64,000 nucleotides of DNA from Symbiodinium natans (GCA_905221605.1 CAJNDS010001068.1:599398-663397); one strand, 5' to 3'; positions 27,813 through 37,147 are shown, numbered from the stretch's first letter. Notes: generated by a model from the sequence alone, not told the origin. Program-made: numbers and translations.

Positions 27813-29296
27813 GTCCGCGCACGCCCGATGATGTCTCGACTCTCCTCCGACAGCTGTCTGCGGACGCTTCCCTCCGGAGCCGCACGGCGACGCCCGGAGC
27901 CGGGCGATGGCGGGACGCGCGCACGAGCCAGAGTCCTTATCAGACGCTCCGGATGCTCGAACCACTTTCGTAGAGTGAACCGGCTCAGGTAGGCCGGTGC
28001 CGCCGCGTTCTTCGTGTCCAATTTCGGCACGGTCTTGGACAAGGTCTCCATCGCGGCGGCCAGGCTGAGGCTGCCCCGCAACACCCGCGCGATCTCCTCG
28101 CGCTCCTCCTGCGTGTAGTTCTGCACGAAGCTGGCACGTCGCTCGGCGGCCTCGGTGGCATCCGACCCGTCATCGGACCGCTGTTGACTGTTCTCCGTGG
28201 TCTTCGAGAGCCCTTCTTCGCTTCCCGTGTGAGCATCCAAATCGATGGGCCCGCCTGCCATACTGCATCCGCTGGACAACCTCCTGCGAAAGCCGCCGCC
28301 GCCGTCGCCCGTCTCGCTCTCCTCCTGGCGTTTGCGCTTGACGCCGATGCCGCCCGTGCCCTCGACAGCATCGGTCTCCACGAGGACGTCCGAGTCCGTG
28401 TCCTCCCCCTCGTCGCTCTGCGAGCAAACAATCACGGGCGGCTCCTCCGGGGGCACCGCAACCATCGCCACGTAGAAGGCCATGTAAGACTTCTCGTCGG
28501 GGTAGGTCCGGAACATGTCGCACGGCGTGATCTCGTCGACGCTGGAGTCGTTGGCCACGTACCATCGATCTCCTCGGCGCACGTAGGCGATGTAGTGGCC
28601 GGACTCCGCGTGCTCGCCGATGTGGGAGACCGCCGCCACGAGCTCGTAGACTCGATCGCCCGCCTCGAGGCGATGGCTGCAGCGCACCAGATCACGTCGG
28701 GCCCGGCCGAACTCGTCCCAGCGCTTCAGCTGGAGCAACAGCACCCGCGGCCAAGCCTCCACGTAGTTCACGTGCAGAGGCGGATCGTCATGACGACCGG
28801 CATCCAAACAAGCTTCCCGCAAACAGCACCAGTCCTCCACCCGGACGTCCAAGGCCGTCGGCTGATTGAGATGCAGGTCGAGCAGGTCCTGTGTGGTGCC
28901 AGGCATGTACTCGGCCGACGGCATGGCCAACTGGAGGCACTGAAAGTTCGACCTGGCCGTCGGTCGTTCCCAGCCGCAATGACGACAGCGCAGGCGAGGA
29001 TGCTCGGCTCCTCTCACGCACGCAGACAGCTCCCCACACGACCACAGCAGCTGCTCGACGAAGCCCATGGCATCCTCCTGTCGTCCGTTGTAGAAGACGT
29101 CGGTGATGGGACGAGGAACCATCGGCCCATCCTCCGGCACACAAGCCTCCAGGACCCGAGCCAGTCGACAGGCGAGCTCGTCGTCGACCGCGTCCCGAAC
29201 GACTCGGCAAATCTCCGGGACCGCAAACATGGCCTGCAACCCGGCATTGATGTAGCACGAAGCCCCCAAGTTGATCATGCCCACGGGAGACGCCAT
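27797..29296 (-). CDS. Ubiquitin-specific protease domain at the N-terminus of the Helitron protein
   Basis: A peptidase C19-type deubiquitinase domain. The start MASPVGMINLGASCY leads straight into the Cys box (NLGASCYINAGLQ, catalytic Cys14). GRQEDAMGFVEQL (about 71-83) matches the conserved QQDA-EF box. CRHC (104-107) and Cys157/158 and Cys163 form a possible zinc finger. LLLQLKRW (186-193) matches the HLKRF-like strand. GHYIAYVRRGDRWYVAND gives the catalytic His (about 234) and Asn/Asp (249/250). All catalytic residues are present. Residues about 300-380 are disordered and acidic. Residues about 390-480 form the first of two similar helical repeats. The 499-codon frame ends near 27,797 after RDIIGRART, where the gene shifts frame into the downstream region. 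Confidence 0.9.
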   Translation of the reverse strand: MASPVGMINLGASCYINAGLQAMFAVPEICRVVRDAVDDELACRLARVLEACVPEDGPMVPRPITDVFYNGRQEDAMGFVEQLLWSCGELSACVRGAEHPRLRCRHCGWERPTARSNFQCLQLAMPSAEYMPGTTQDLLDLHLNQPTALDVRVEDWCCLREACLDAGRHDDPPLHVNYVEAWPRVLLLQLKRWDEFGRARRDLVRCSHRLEAGDRVYELVAAVSHIGEHAESGHYIAYVRRGDRWYVANDSSVDEITPCDMFRTYPDEKSYMAFYVAMVAVPPEEPPVIVCSQSDEGEDTDSDVLVETDAVEGTGGIGVKRKRQEESETGDGGGGFRRRLSSGCSMAGGPIDLDAHTGSEEGLSKTTENSQQRSDDGSDATEAAERRASFVQNYTQEEREEIARVLRGSLSLAAAMETLSKTVPKLDTKNAAAPAYLSRFTLRKWFEHPERLIRTLARARVPPSPGSGRRRAAPEGSVRRQLSEESRDIIGRARTAPHP

Positions 29297-29508
29297 GGCA
29301 AGGCAACCTACCGCGGAGACAGACTACCGAAAGCTATCCTGCAAAGACTGCGGCGCCAACGGCAGGCGTTGCTGTCCTCGTGTCAACGACGTGGCACGAC
29401 CACTCGCTGCAAGAACCCGGACCCTATTTTTCTTCCATCATCATATCATTCGGCGCAGCTCACCTCACAGGCGTGCTACTACCCGGCGCAGCTGTTCAGC
29501 GCCCAGAG

Positions 29509-30270
29509 CTAGTCGAAGAGACCGGTGGCATCGGAGCCGGCGCTCTTGGTCTCCGGGACGACTTCTTTGCTCTTGCTGCGGGTGACGACGGCCTCGACGA
29601 ACTGCTCCTCCGTGATCGGCTTGTGTCGGATGCAGGCACGAGCCACCACCTCCGCGGTGTGAGCAGTGTAGTACGTGTTGCCGCCGCCGAGGAGGAAGAG
29701 CAGAGAGCGAAGCGGGGTCTTGTCACGTCGAAGCCATGCGTGCATTGCCTTGGCACTCGCACGGAGATCTGCTTCCGTGACGGGCTCCACGTTCGTGCCG
29801 CTGCCAGTCGTCCGCATCCGCTTAGCCGCCCGGAAGCTGCCCGTGTCCTTCTGGCTCTGCGAGCCCTTGCCCATGTCGAGGATACGCAGGTGCGGGGTCA
29901 GGTCGTCAATCTCGATCTTGACCTTGGCGAGCAACTCCGGCATGATGAGCTTGCCGATGTCCGCCGTCTCGATGTGACGAAAAGCGGCGAGCAGGGCCGC
30001 CGCAGTCATCGACACGCCTGCTCCCACGTGCCAGGCATCCGAGGCTTGGTCCGCACAGAGATGGGAGTGGTAGGCTGCGGTCTTGTTGCCCCTCGAAGCT
30101 GCATCGTAGACTTGCTTGAGGGACATGCTGTCCAGAGCGCTTTCTCCATAGGGCTCCAGCAGCTGCGCAGCGACGCTGTCCCAGGGGAACAGCTTGGTCC
30201 TGCGAGGGCCGGCCGACTCCGAGGGAGCCGGGGCAGCGTTCTCGGCATCGGCGAAGAGGGCATCGGACAT
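29509..30270 (-). CDS. Hypothetical protein (253 aa) upstream of the Helitron gene
   Basis: I start at MSDALFADAENA; the frame extends 33 codons upstream, but those residues look non-coding. The protein is mostly helical, with LFPWDSVAAQLLEPYGESALD (near 30), a hydrophobic GAGVSMTAAALLAAF stretch, KIEIDDLTPHLRILDMGKG (about 120-138), a basic AAKRMR (possible nuclear signal) and LLFLLGGGNTYYTAHTAEVVARACIRHKP (about 190-218). No family is recognised. It lies 213 bp upstream of the USP start in the same direction and the same GC-rich compartment, so it is probably the second gene of the Helitron. Confidence 0.6.
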   Translation of the reverse strand: MSDALFADAENAAPAPSESAGPRRTKLFPWDSVAAQLLEPYGESALDSMSLKQVYDAASRGNKTAAYHSHLCADQASDAWHVGAGVSMTAAALLAAFRHIETADIGKLIMPELLAKVKIEIDDLTPHLRILDMGKGSQSQKDTGSFRAAKRMRTTGSGTNVEPVTEADLRASAKAMHAWLRRDKTPLRSLLFLLGGGNTYYTAHTAEVVARACIRHKPITEEQFVEAVVTRSKSKEVVPETKSAGSDATGLFD

Positions 30271-30455
30271 GTTGCAGAACGATCGGCTAGAAGATACCAG
30301 GGCACGATACTTGACACTGAGATGCTGCAATCGTAGACAACATATGTGCAAGAAGAGGATCCCGACCACACAACAGCTGGGCTGGCTCGAGACGGTGGAT
30401 ATGTTTCCTGATACGTCGGCATCCTGCTACGTTACACCCGCTACGTGCCCGGCCC

Positions 30456-30882
30456 CGTCAGTCGGCGTGGCAGTCTCCTAGGTCGAGCCGGATCGCGACG
30501 ATGCAGTGCTCGCCGTCGTCGTTCTGCGTAGTCTCGCCGTGCAGGACCGCCCAACACGATGCCAAGCCGGACGAGCGCATGCGCCAGAGGCTTGCCGTCC
30601 AGCTCGCACAGCAGGTGCGTGATGCGCTGCGGCATGTCATTGTGAAGCAGCCTCAGAGCATCGCCGCTGCACAGATCACACCGACCACACGCAGCAGCGT
30701 TGGCAGGGCCGCCATCGTCACCGAAACAGCGCGGCAGCTGGTTCGCTTGCGAATCGGGGCGCTCCGACTCGGAATCGCTTCCATGGATGCTCGCAGGCTT
30801 TCTGGAAGGACGCAAACTAGAGAACGACATGATCCCAGCCTGCGGAACACACACAGCGGTCAAGCTCATAGATGGAGGCCAT
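30456..30882 (-). pseudogene. Small Cys-motif protein, frame-broken
   Basis: Coding-like sequence in three frames: MASIYELDRCVCSAG from 30,882, then MSFSSLRPSRKPASI and CGRCDLCSGDALRLLHNDMPQRITHLLCELDGKPLAHALVRLG, and finally AVLHGETTQNDDGEHCIVAIRLDLGDCHAD ending near 30,458. The CxxC-x2-C group suggests a zinc knuckle. Either frameshifts or small introns would be needed to make one protein. Its start MASIYE resembles MSSIYE at 31,985 and the two share upstream sequence. Confidence 0.45.
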
Positions 30883-31005
30883 GCCGACAACCGAAGCAAA
30901 GGCGAATGCAAATCAAGCAATGGAACCGATCTAGCACCACCGAACTGCACGACCGACTCTCGCAGATCAAGCTCATGCTGCACCCACACTCCTACGCGCA
31001 GCGGA
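30883..31005 (-). promoter_or_regulatory. Duplicated upstream block, copy 1
   Basis: About 120 bp directly upstream of the MASIYE start resembles 31,986-32,105, upstream of the MSSIYE start. Shared pieces include GCAGATCAAGCTC versus GCGGATCAAGCTC and CACTCCTACGC versus CGATCCTACGC. A shared promoter or trans-splicing region is an inference. Confidence 0.55.
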
Positions 31006-31049
31006 CAAGCCGACGTTGTTTTCGCACCCGCCGTGCTTATATCCCGACG

Positions 31050-31985
31050 CTTCGGCTACTTTGGCCCGAAGCTCAACGCCACTCCTCCTCCTCCCGGCTC
31101 GCCTGGCGACGAAGTCAAGCTAACTGCAACAAGCAACTCGAAAAGGAGCCAGACCTTCTGGATGTCCACATTGGGACAAATGTCGAGGATGAGGAGCTTC
31201 AGCCCGTGCTCGACGGCAATCTGCGGGGCATGCGTACACGAATTCAGATGACACGATCCATGCCGCATGTCGGTGCCTTGGCCAGGTCATTCATGGCGTC
31301 CCTGACCTGCCACCACCACTGCCACCGGTGGCTGTATAGGTCGTTGCCTGACGGGATCGGATATCGGACGAGCTCGCACACAAGACAAGATAACCGCTCC
31401 AGCCTGAACAAACGACCACCAGCGTCCCGCGCCCCGGGGCTGGCTGGAGGGTCACCGCCTCCAAGCCCTCGACGATGCCCCTAAGACCCAAGCCCCATTG
31501 CGGCTCGACATGCGCAGGAGCAAGCATCGTCTTTGCGATGCTGCCCTGCTTGTCCTGACAGGCGAAGTCATCCGACAACCCTACACGCGAATACCAGGTT
31601 CAAAGGTCCTGGATGTTGTTCTCCGCGTAACAGAGGCACGAGTCGGAGGTAATCACTGCAGCATCCTGTCGGGGAAGCAAAAACGAAAAAAAAAAAAGAC
31701 TCGGAATCAGTCCTGCAGGTATGGGGCGAGGTGTGCGAACAAGTCAGGCAGTGACCGGGAATTGAGGTGATACCCGTCACCGTAGTGCACCGAACCTGCA
31801 CGAGAAATTCCTACGGATCCATCCCGAACTCGAACGAAACCCGGCCTTTCTTCTGGCACTCTTCGAGCAGGTCGGCTGCCCCATCCACGCGCACAGAGCA
31901 GGCGCGGATCACCTGGCCGGAAGCGTGCACTACGCTTTACGACAGAACCGAGGGGTGCCCCTCCGACCTCGTAAATGGAGGACAT
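31050..31985 (-). pseudogene. Degraded gene starting MSSIYE
   Basis: Begins at 31,985 with MSSIYEVGGAPLGSVVKRSA and stays open to 31,707 (GDGYHLNSRSLPDLFAHL). Further coding-like pieces follow in shifted frames: LRGIVEGLEAVTLQPAPG near 31,450, RYPIPSGNDLYSHRWQWWWQ near 31,360 and IAVEHGLKLLILDICPNVD near 31,200. A poly-A/T tract at about 31,683-31,699 interrupts it. I take it for a decayed second gene of the element. No family is recognised. Confidence 0.4.
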
Positions 31986-32105
31986 GGCGGGCGACGAACG
32001 AAAGGAAGCACGAATCAAACGATGGCTCGAACCAATCAAAGCAACTGCATGACAGACTCTGGCGGATCAAGCTCGGACTGCACTCACGATCCTACGCACG
32101 TTCAA
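31986..32105 (-). promoter_or_regulatory. Duplicated upstream block, copy 2
   Basis: Counterpart of 30,883-31,005, diverged but alignable along about 120 bp, ending at the MSSIYE start codon. Confidence 0.55.
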
Positions 32106-32274
32106 TGCCTGAAATCCAATCCCCGTCCTCCAGCGGCGTTAAGGTTCGGGCTCGGGAGGGCGATACAAACAGAGGGCTAAATCGGAACCTTGATTTCGAT
32201 TGCGACACGAAGGTCTCCGAAAAAAGTGAACCCAGCGACTGTCTCATATACGGCACTGGCACGGCGTCAGCGAG

Positions 32275-32400
32275 AAGTGATTGCCACGTCAGTTGACGAA
32301 GCGCACACATCAGGGGGGTGGTGATTGCCACGTCAGTAACGCAGCGCACACCGCAGAAATTGAAGCGATTGCCACGTCAGTAACGCAGCGCACGCCGAAG
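32275..32400. repeat. Three copies of a GATTGCCACGTCAGT repeat
   Basis: GATTGCCACGTCAGT followed by a CGCAGCGCAC-like block occurs near 32,278, 32,325 and 32,368. It lies about 290 bp upstream of the MSSIYE start, near where the Helitron's 5' end might be. Each copy contains the motif CACGTCA. Confidence 0.75.
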
Positions 32401-32900
32401 AAAAATTTGCCGTGTCGCGCAAAGCGCGGCCTGATGAGGTGACAGCTGAGCTGACACGAGTCGCGTTTCTGGGCCTGAAGGCGGGTCTCATCTACGATCT
32501 AGTCGATGGCCTCAAATGAGAATCCAGTTTGAGCTCTGAAAACGAGGCTGAGGTCCAAATGAAGCCTTCGGTTTCGGATCTGAAATCAGGCTGCTTTCAG
32601 CTTGGCTCGGAGTCCCGAAATAGGAACCTGTTTGAGATCTCTAAACACGACGGAGCCGAGCCCCTCAGAACTCGCCGCCTGCCTTCCCAGACGAAACCAA
32701 TTGGTTAAGTCGATGCCATCCTAGTAGCACGAAGCGTTCGGATTCAAGGCTGAGGAAGACGCCCGCCCCCGGTGAGCACACACACCCGCAACTAGAGTGT
32801 GAGGAAGTCGGCCTGTCTCTGGGGTTAGGCAACGTTGGCGTCAAAGAGACACCGCCATTGCTTGCAGGTAGAGATTGATCAGGTATCACTTCCAGGGATC
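32401..32900. other. Unique spacer
   Basis: About 500 bp of unique sequence with only short non-descript frames. It may contain the Helitron's upstream boundary, which I could not place. Confidence 0.5.
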
Positions 32901-33830
32901 CTTAAACCAACTTTCCAACTGAGCATGCCGGCAGGCGCCCGCCCGCACGCGCGCAACCAAACACGTGCTCCAATTTCAAAACCAATGATTTCGGATTTCG
33001 GGGGGCTCCCGATCAAGCAAAACGCAGGTGTTTTTCATCGAATCCGAAAACCGGAAAACCCGAAAACGAGTGACGAAGCAGTGATTCTGCACCGTGTCCA
33101 ATTAACGGGCCGCCCCCCCCAAAAAAAAAACGATCAGTTTTCAATAAAATCGCGTTTTCCGGAAAAACCGAAAGCTCGAAATGCAGGTGTTTTTGCTGGG
33201 TTTCCGTCACGCGCGAAAGTCGAAATGCCGGGTCCGTCATCGAAAATCGGTGCCGACCACGGCCGACGGGAACGTGACGCAGACCGCGCTCCAACGCTCC
33301 AATCTGTCACGTAACATCCCGGACCCGGGGATCCGCCGCACACAGTTTCGATCGGACCGAAATCCCGACCCTTCCGAAGCATCCCCAAAAGCCTGCCTTT
33401 TCGCCCCGGGTCGATTTTTTTCGCCAAGGTTTCTCCAGGGCGATGGGCCCGGATACCCCGTCGAGAGCCGTTTTTCGAAAAAAAACGTCTTCGGCGAATT
33501 CGAAAACCCTCCAAAAAGCCTGCCTTTTCGCCTCATCGACCCGCGGGGAGGAGCCCTCATCCCGGCCCCGGGGACCTGACCGGGGTCGATTTTCGAGAGG
33601 ATTTTCGCTAAGGGCGGGCCGAAGTGACGGGGTCGGATACTCGAAAGGCTCTATTTCCAGTCGAGCCGGATTCCGGCCCGTCGAAAAAGACCCCCCCCCC
33701 CGCCTGTCTTTTCGGCCCGGGCCACGTTCTTCGCCCAGGTTTCTCCAGGGTGACGGGCCCGGATACCCCGTCGAGAGCCGTTTTTCGAAAAAAAACCTCT
33801 TCGGCGAATTCGAAAACCCTCCAAAAAGCC
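32900..33830. repeat. Segmental duplication, copy 1
   Basis: Aligns end to end with about 36,030-37,000. Both copies begin with GAGCATGCCGGCA or a near match, share the ATTTCAAAACCAATGATTT block, a C-run/A-run junction (33,113-33,130 and 36,246-36,267), and run into the 300-bp satellite unit. Divergence is low by eye in the first 500 bp and higher afterwards. Confidence 0.88.
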
Positions 33831-35280
33831 TGCCTTTGACCCGCGGGGAGGAGCCCTCATCCCGGCCCCGGGAACCTGACCGGGGTCGATTTTCGAGAGG
33901 ATTTTCGCTAAGGGCGGGCCGAAGTGACGGGGTCGGATACTCGAAAGGCTCGATTTCCAGTCGAGCCGGATTCCGGCCCGTCGAAAAAGGCCCCCCCCCG
34001 CCCGTCTTTTCGGCCCGGGCCACGTTCCTCGCCCAGGTCCCTCCGGAGTGACGGGCCCGGATACCCCGTCGAGAGCCGTTTTTCGAAAAAAACCTCTTCG
34101 GCGAATTCGAAAAACCTCCAAAAAGCCTGCCTTTTCGCCTCATCGACCCGCGGGGAGGAGCCCTCATCCCGGCCCCAGGGACCCGACCGGGGTCGATTTT
34201 CGAGAGGATTTTCGCTAAGGGCGAGCCGAAGTGACGGGGTCGGATACTCGAAAGGCTCGATTTGCAGTCGAACCGGATTCCGGCCCGTCGAGAAAGGCCC
34301 CCCCCGCCCGTCTTTTCGGCCCGGGCCACGTTCTTCGCCCAGGTCCCTCCGGGGTGACGGGCCCGGATACCCCCTCGAGAGCCATTTTTCGAAAAAACCC
34401 TTTTGGGCGAATTCGAAAAACCTCCACAAAGCCTGCCTTTTCGCCTCATCGACCCGCGGGGAGGAGCGGGGGGGGTGCCTTTTTCGACGGGCCGGAATCC
34501 GGCTCGACTGGAAATCGAGCCTTTCGAGTATCCGATCCCGTCACTTCGGCCCGCCCTTAGCGAAAATCCTCTCGAAAATCGACCCCGGTCAGGTCCCCGG
34601 GGCCGGGATGAGGGCCCCTCCCCGTGGGTCGAGGAGGCGAAACCCCGAAGAGGTTTTTTTCGAAAAACGGCTCTCGAGGGGGTATCCGGGCCCGTCACCC
34701 GGGAGGGACCTGGGCGAAGAACGTGGCCCGGGCCGAAAAGACAGGCGGGGGGGGGCCTTTCGACTGGAAATCGAGCCTTTCGAGTATCCGACCCCGTCAC
34801 TTCGTCACTTCGGCCCGCGCTTAGCGAAAATCCTCTCGAAAATCGACCCCGGTCGGGTCGCCGGGGCCGGGATGAGGGCTGGGGACCTGACCGGGGTCGA
34901 TTTTCGAAAGGATTTTCGCTAAGGGCGGGCCGAAGTGACGGGGTCGGATACTCGAAAGGCTCGATTTCCAGTCGAGCCGGACTCCGGCCCGTCGAAAAAG
35001 GCCCCCCCCCCGCCTGTCTTTTCGGCCCGGGCCACGTTCTTCGCCCAGGTCCCTCCGGAGTGACGGGCCCGGATACCCCCTCGAGAGCCGTTTTTCGAAA
35101 AAAAAGGGCGAATTCGAAAACCCTCCAAAAAGCCTGCCTTTTCGCCTCATCGACCCGCGGGGAGGAGCCCTCATCCCGGCCCCGGGGACCTGGCCGAGGT
35201 CGATTTTCGAAAGGATTTTCGCTAAGGGCGGGCCGAAGTGACGGGGTCGGATACTCGAAAGGCTCGATTTCCAGCTTCAA
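33430..35280. repeat. Roughly 300-bp satellite with an inverted block
   Basis: A unit of about 300 bp, marked by GGGGTCGATTTTCGA, CGAAGTGACGGGGTCGGATA and GCGAATTCGAAAA. Direct copies begin near 33,430, 33,740, 34,038 and 34,342. An inverted block of about 1.5 units covers roughly 34,467-34,880, and direct copies resume at 34,881-35,275. The unit has few stop codons, so long frames (up to 699 codons on the minus strand) run through it. I do not consider them genes. Confidence 0.93.
34467..34880 (-). repeat. Inverted satellite block
   Basis: Marker sequences of the satellite appear here as reverse complements, for example TATCCGACCCCGTCACTTCG. It is flanked on both sides by direct units, making long palindromic arms at each junction. 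Confidence 0.9.
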
Positions 35281-35366
35281 CAACATCGACCCCTGAACAA
35301 ACCCGATGCGATGCTCACTGCAGGCTGACATGTCATGAGCAAACGAAGCAGGCACCGGTCGTTGTT

Positions 35367-35651
35367 TTAGCGCAGGTGGATCTCCCACAGGTGTACGTGC
35401 TGCCAAGCCTCTTTGGGCTGGAGCTTGCGGAGAAATGTCTGCAAAGGCCCGGCTTCGCTTATGCAGGGCTTACAATCGTGGGAGTACTCCCCGACGAATG
35501 CCTGCCGGTCCCGTTCTTGGCCGTGAACGCGGACCGTTATACTATTCCCCAACGGCTTGCCCAGACGTGCGACCAGGATTGGGTTCTCCGAAACCCGGAA
35601 TCCCAGTTGCACCCTCAGGTGTTCGTACACCACCGGGTCGAGGCCACGCGT
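35367..35651 (-). CDS. Probable terminal exon of an unidentified gene
   Basis: The minus-strand frame reads RGLDPVVYEHLRVQLGFRV...KPLGNSITVRVHGQERDRQAFVGEYSHDC...LQTFLRKLQPKEAWQHVHLWEIHLR and stops at 35,367. It has mixed, protein-like composition unlike the surrounding satellites. Just upstream is CTCTCAATTTTTCAG, a good pyrimidine tract plus AG acceptor, so an intron probably ends near 35,652. No upstream exon is recognised and no family is assigned. It may be a gene fragment trapped between the two halves of the segmental duplication. Confidence 0.5.
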   Translation of the reverse strand, partial: TRGLDPVVYEHLRVQLGFRVSENPILVARLGKPLGNSITVRVHGQERDRQAFVGEYSHDCKPCISEAGPLQTFLRKLQPKEAWQHVHLWEIHLR

Positions 35652-35659
35652 CCTGAAAA

Positions 35660-36029
35660 ATTGAGAGGCTCGAAGAAATCTACACCCTAAGCTCACGATA
35701 AGCTCATGAAGGCTGAGTAGCCGGCTCAAAGCTGAAGGCTGTCACGACGGTGTTTGCTGCCCTGTTGGGGTCCATGCGGGCTTTCTTCAGCTGATTCTTC
35801 GAGACCTACAGGGAGTGCAGATGCCAAACAAATTATGATGCGAGACTCCCGATGAGCCTTCGGAGCCATCTCTGCAAAAGCCGGGGGGAATCAAGACAGT
35901 GCGAAGCTCGAGCCAATAATCTACCGATACAGCGATTTCAAGTGCAAGGTCCCCTAGTTAGAGCTCTTTAGTGCCTTCATAGCGGTAGCCATCCCGCCGA
36001 GATGAGGAGGGTCGATAGCATCTGGTCGC
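35660..36029. other. Unique spacer
   Basis: About 370 bp between the exon-like frame and the second segmental copy. If the exon is real, this could hold its intron. Nothing else is seen. Confidence 0.4.
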
Positions 36030-37000
36030 CCTCTTAAACCCAGATTTCCACCAAGCATGCCGGCAAGCACCCGCCGGGACGCGCGCGCAACCGAGCAGCG
36101 CTCCAATTTCAAAACCAATGATTTGGGATTTCGAGGGGTTCCCGATCAAGCAAAACGCAGGTGTTTTTCATCGAATCCGAAAACCGAAACGCCCGAAAAC
36201 GAATGACGAGACACTGATTCTGCACCGTGTCCAATTAACGGGCCGCCCCCCCCAAAAAAAAAAAAAACGATCAGTTTTCAATGAAATCGCGTTTTTCGGA
36301 AAAACCGAAAGCCCGAAATGCAGGTGTTTTTGCTGGGTTTCCGTCATGCGCGAAAGCCGAAATGCCGGGTCCGTCGTCGAAAATCGGTGCCGACCACGGC
36401 CGACGGGAACGTGACGCAGACCGCGCTCCAACGCTCCAATCTGTCACGTAACATCCCGGACCCGGGGATCCGCCGCGCGCGTTTTCGATCAGACCGGAAT
36501 CCCGACCCTTCTAAAACATCCCCAAAAGCCTGCCTTTTCGCCCCGGACGATTTCTTTCGCCAGGGTTTCTCCAGGGTGACGGGCCCGGATACCCCCCAGA
36601 CAGTCGTTTTCCGGAAAAACCTTTTCGGCGAATTCGAAAAGCCTCCAAAAAGCCTGCCTTTTCGCCCGATCGATCCATGGGGAGGAGCCCTCATGCCGAC
36701 CCCGAGGACCTCAGCAAGGTCGATTTTCGAGAGGATTTTCGCTAAGGGCGGGCCGAAGTGACGGGGTCGGATACTCGAAGAGCTCGATTTACAGTCGAGC
36801 CGGATTCCGGCCCATCGAAAAAGGCCCCCCCGGCCTGTCTTTCGGCCCGGGCTAAATTCTTCGCCCAGATCTTTCCAGAGTGACGGACGCCCGGGTCCCT
36901 CCAAAGTGACGAGTCCGGATACCTCCCAGAGGTCGTTTTTTGAAAAAAACCTCTTCGGCGAATTCAAAAACCCTTCAAAAAGCCCGCCTTTTCGCCTTAT
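36030..37000. repeat. Segmental duplication, copy 2
   Basis: Partner of 32,900-33,830. It ends in two partial satellite units (markers at about 36,626 and 36,956) before the tRNA-like sequence. Confidence 0.88.
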
Positions 37001-37061
37001 CGACTCTACGGGTTCGGCAAGGTCCGGATTGTAACCCAGGCCCTCGATCACGAAATGATCC

Positions 37062-37147
37062 CCCCCCCCGGAGGGGGATTCGAACCGGGGTTCGTCTTGA
37101 GCCCGTAGGCGTCAAGGGCCGTGGCTTAACCACTCAGCGGCGGGGAT
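37062..37147 (-). pseudogene. tRNA-like sequence with A- and B-box
   Basis: On the minus strand CCGCTGAGTGG resembles the A box and GGTTCGAATCC is a perfect B box. A D-arm can pair (GCT with AGC), and the ends ATCCCCG and CGGGG...GAT can pair if a G run is treated as an expansion. The T-stem does not pair fully and the anticodon stem has mismatches. It may be a tRNA-Leu/Ser-type pseudogene or the head of a tRNA-derived SINE. Confidence 0.4.

Larger units (their letters stand above)
9846..32400 (-). mobile_element. Helitron-like element with USP-Rep-helicase gene, interrupted by a second transposon
   Basis: The core is secure: minus-strand USP (29,296 down), helical-repeat region, HUH Rep and PIF1-type helicase down to 10,027, in one GC-rich compartment split by the 12,833-26,806 insertion. 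The downstream end is tentative. On the minus strand a GC-rich palindrome (9854-9867) is followed after four bases by CTAA, which resembles the hairpin plus CTRR end of Helitrons. The base after CTAA is A, not the T expected for a canonical A/T target. The upstream end is not identified. I place it loosely near the triple repeat at 32,270-32,400. Without the insertion the element would be about 8.6 kb. Confidence 0.75.

Noticed and set aside
28184-30336. Plus-strand frames of 442 and 318 codons
   Set aside because: Antisense shadows of the USP gene and its upstream neighbour; the minus strand carries the catalytic motifs.
33307-35406. 699-codon minus-strand open frame
   Set aside because: It runs through both direct and inverted satellite units and repeats itself with the satellite period. 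Openness comes from the stop-poor repeat.
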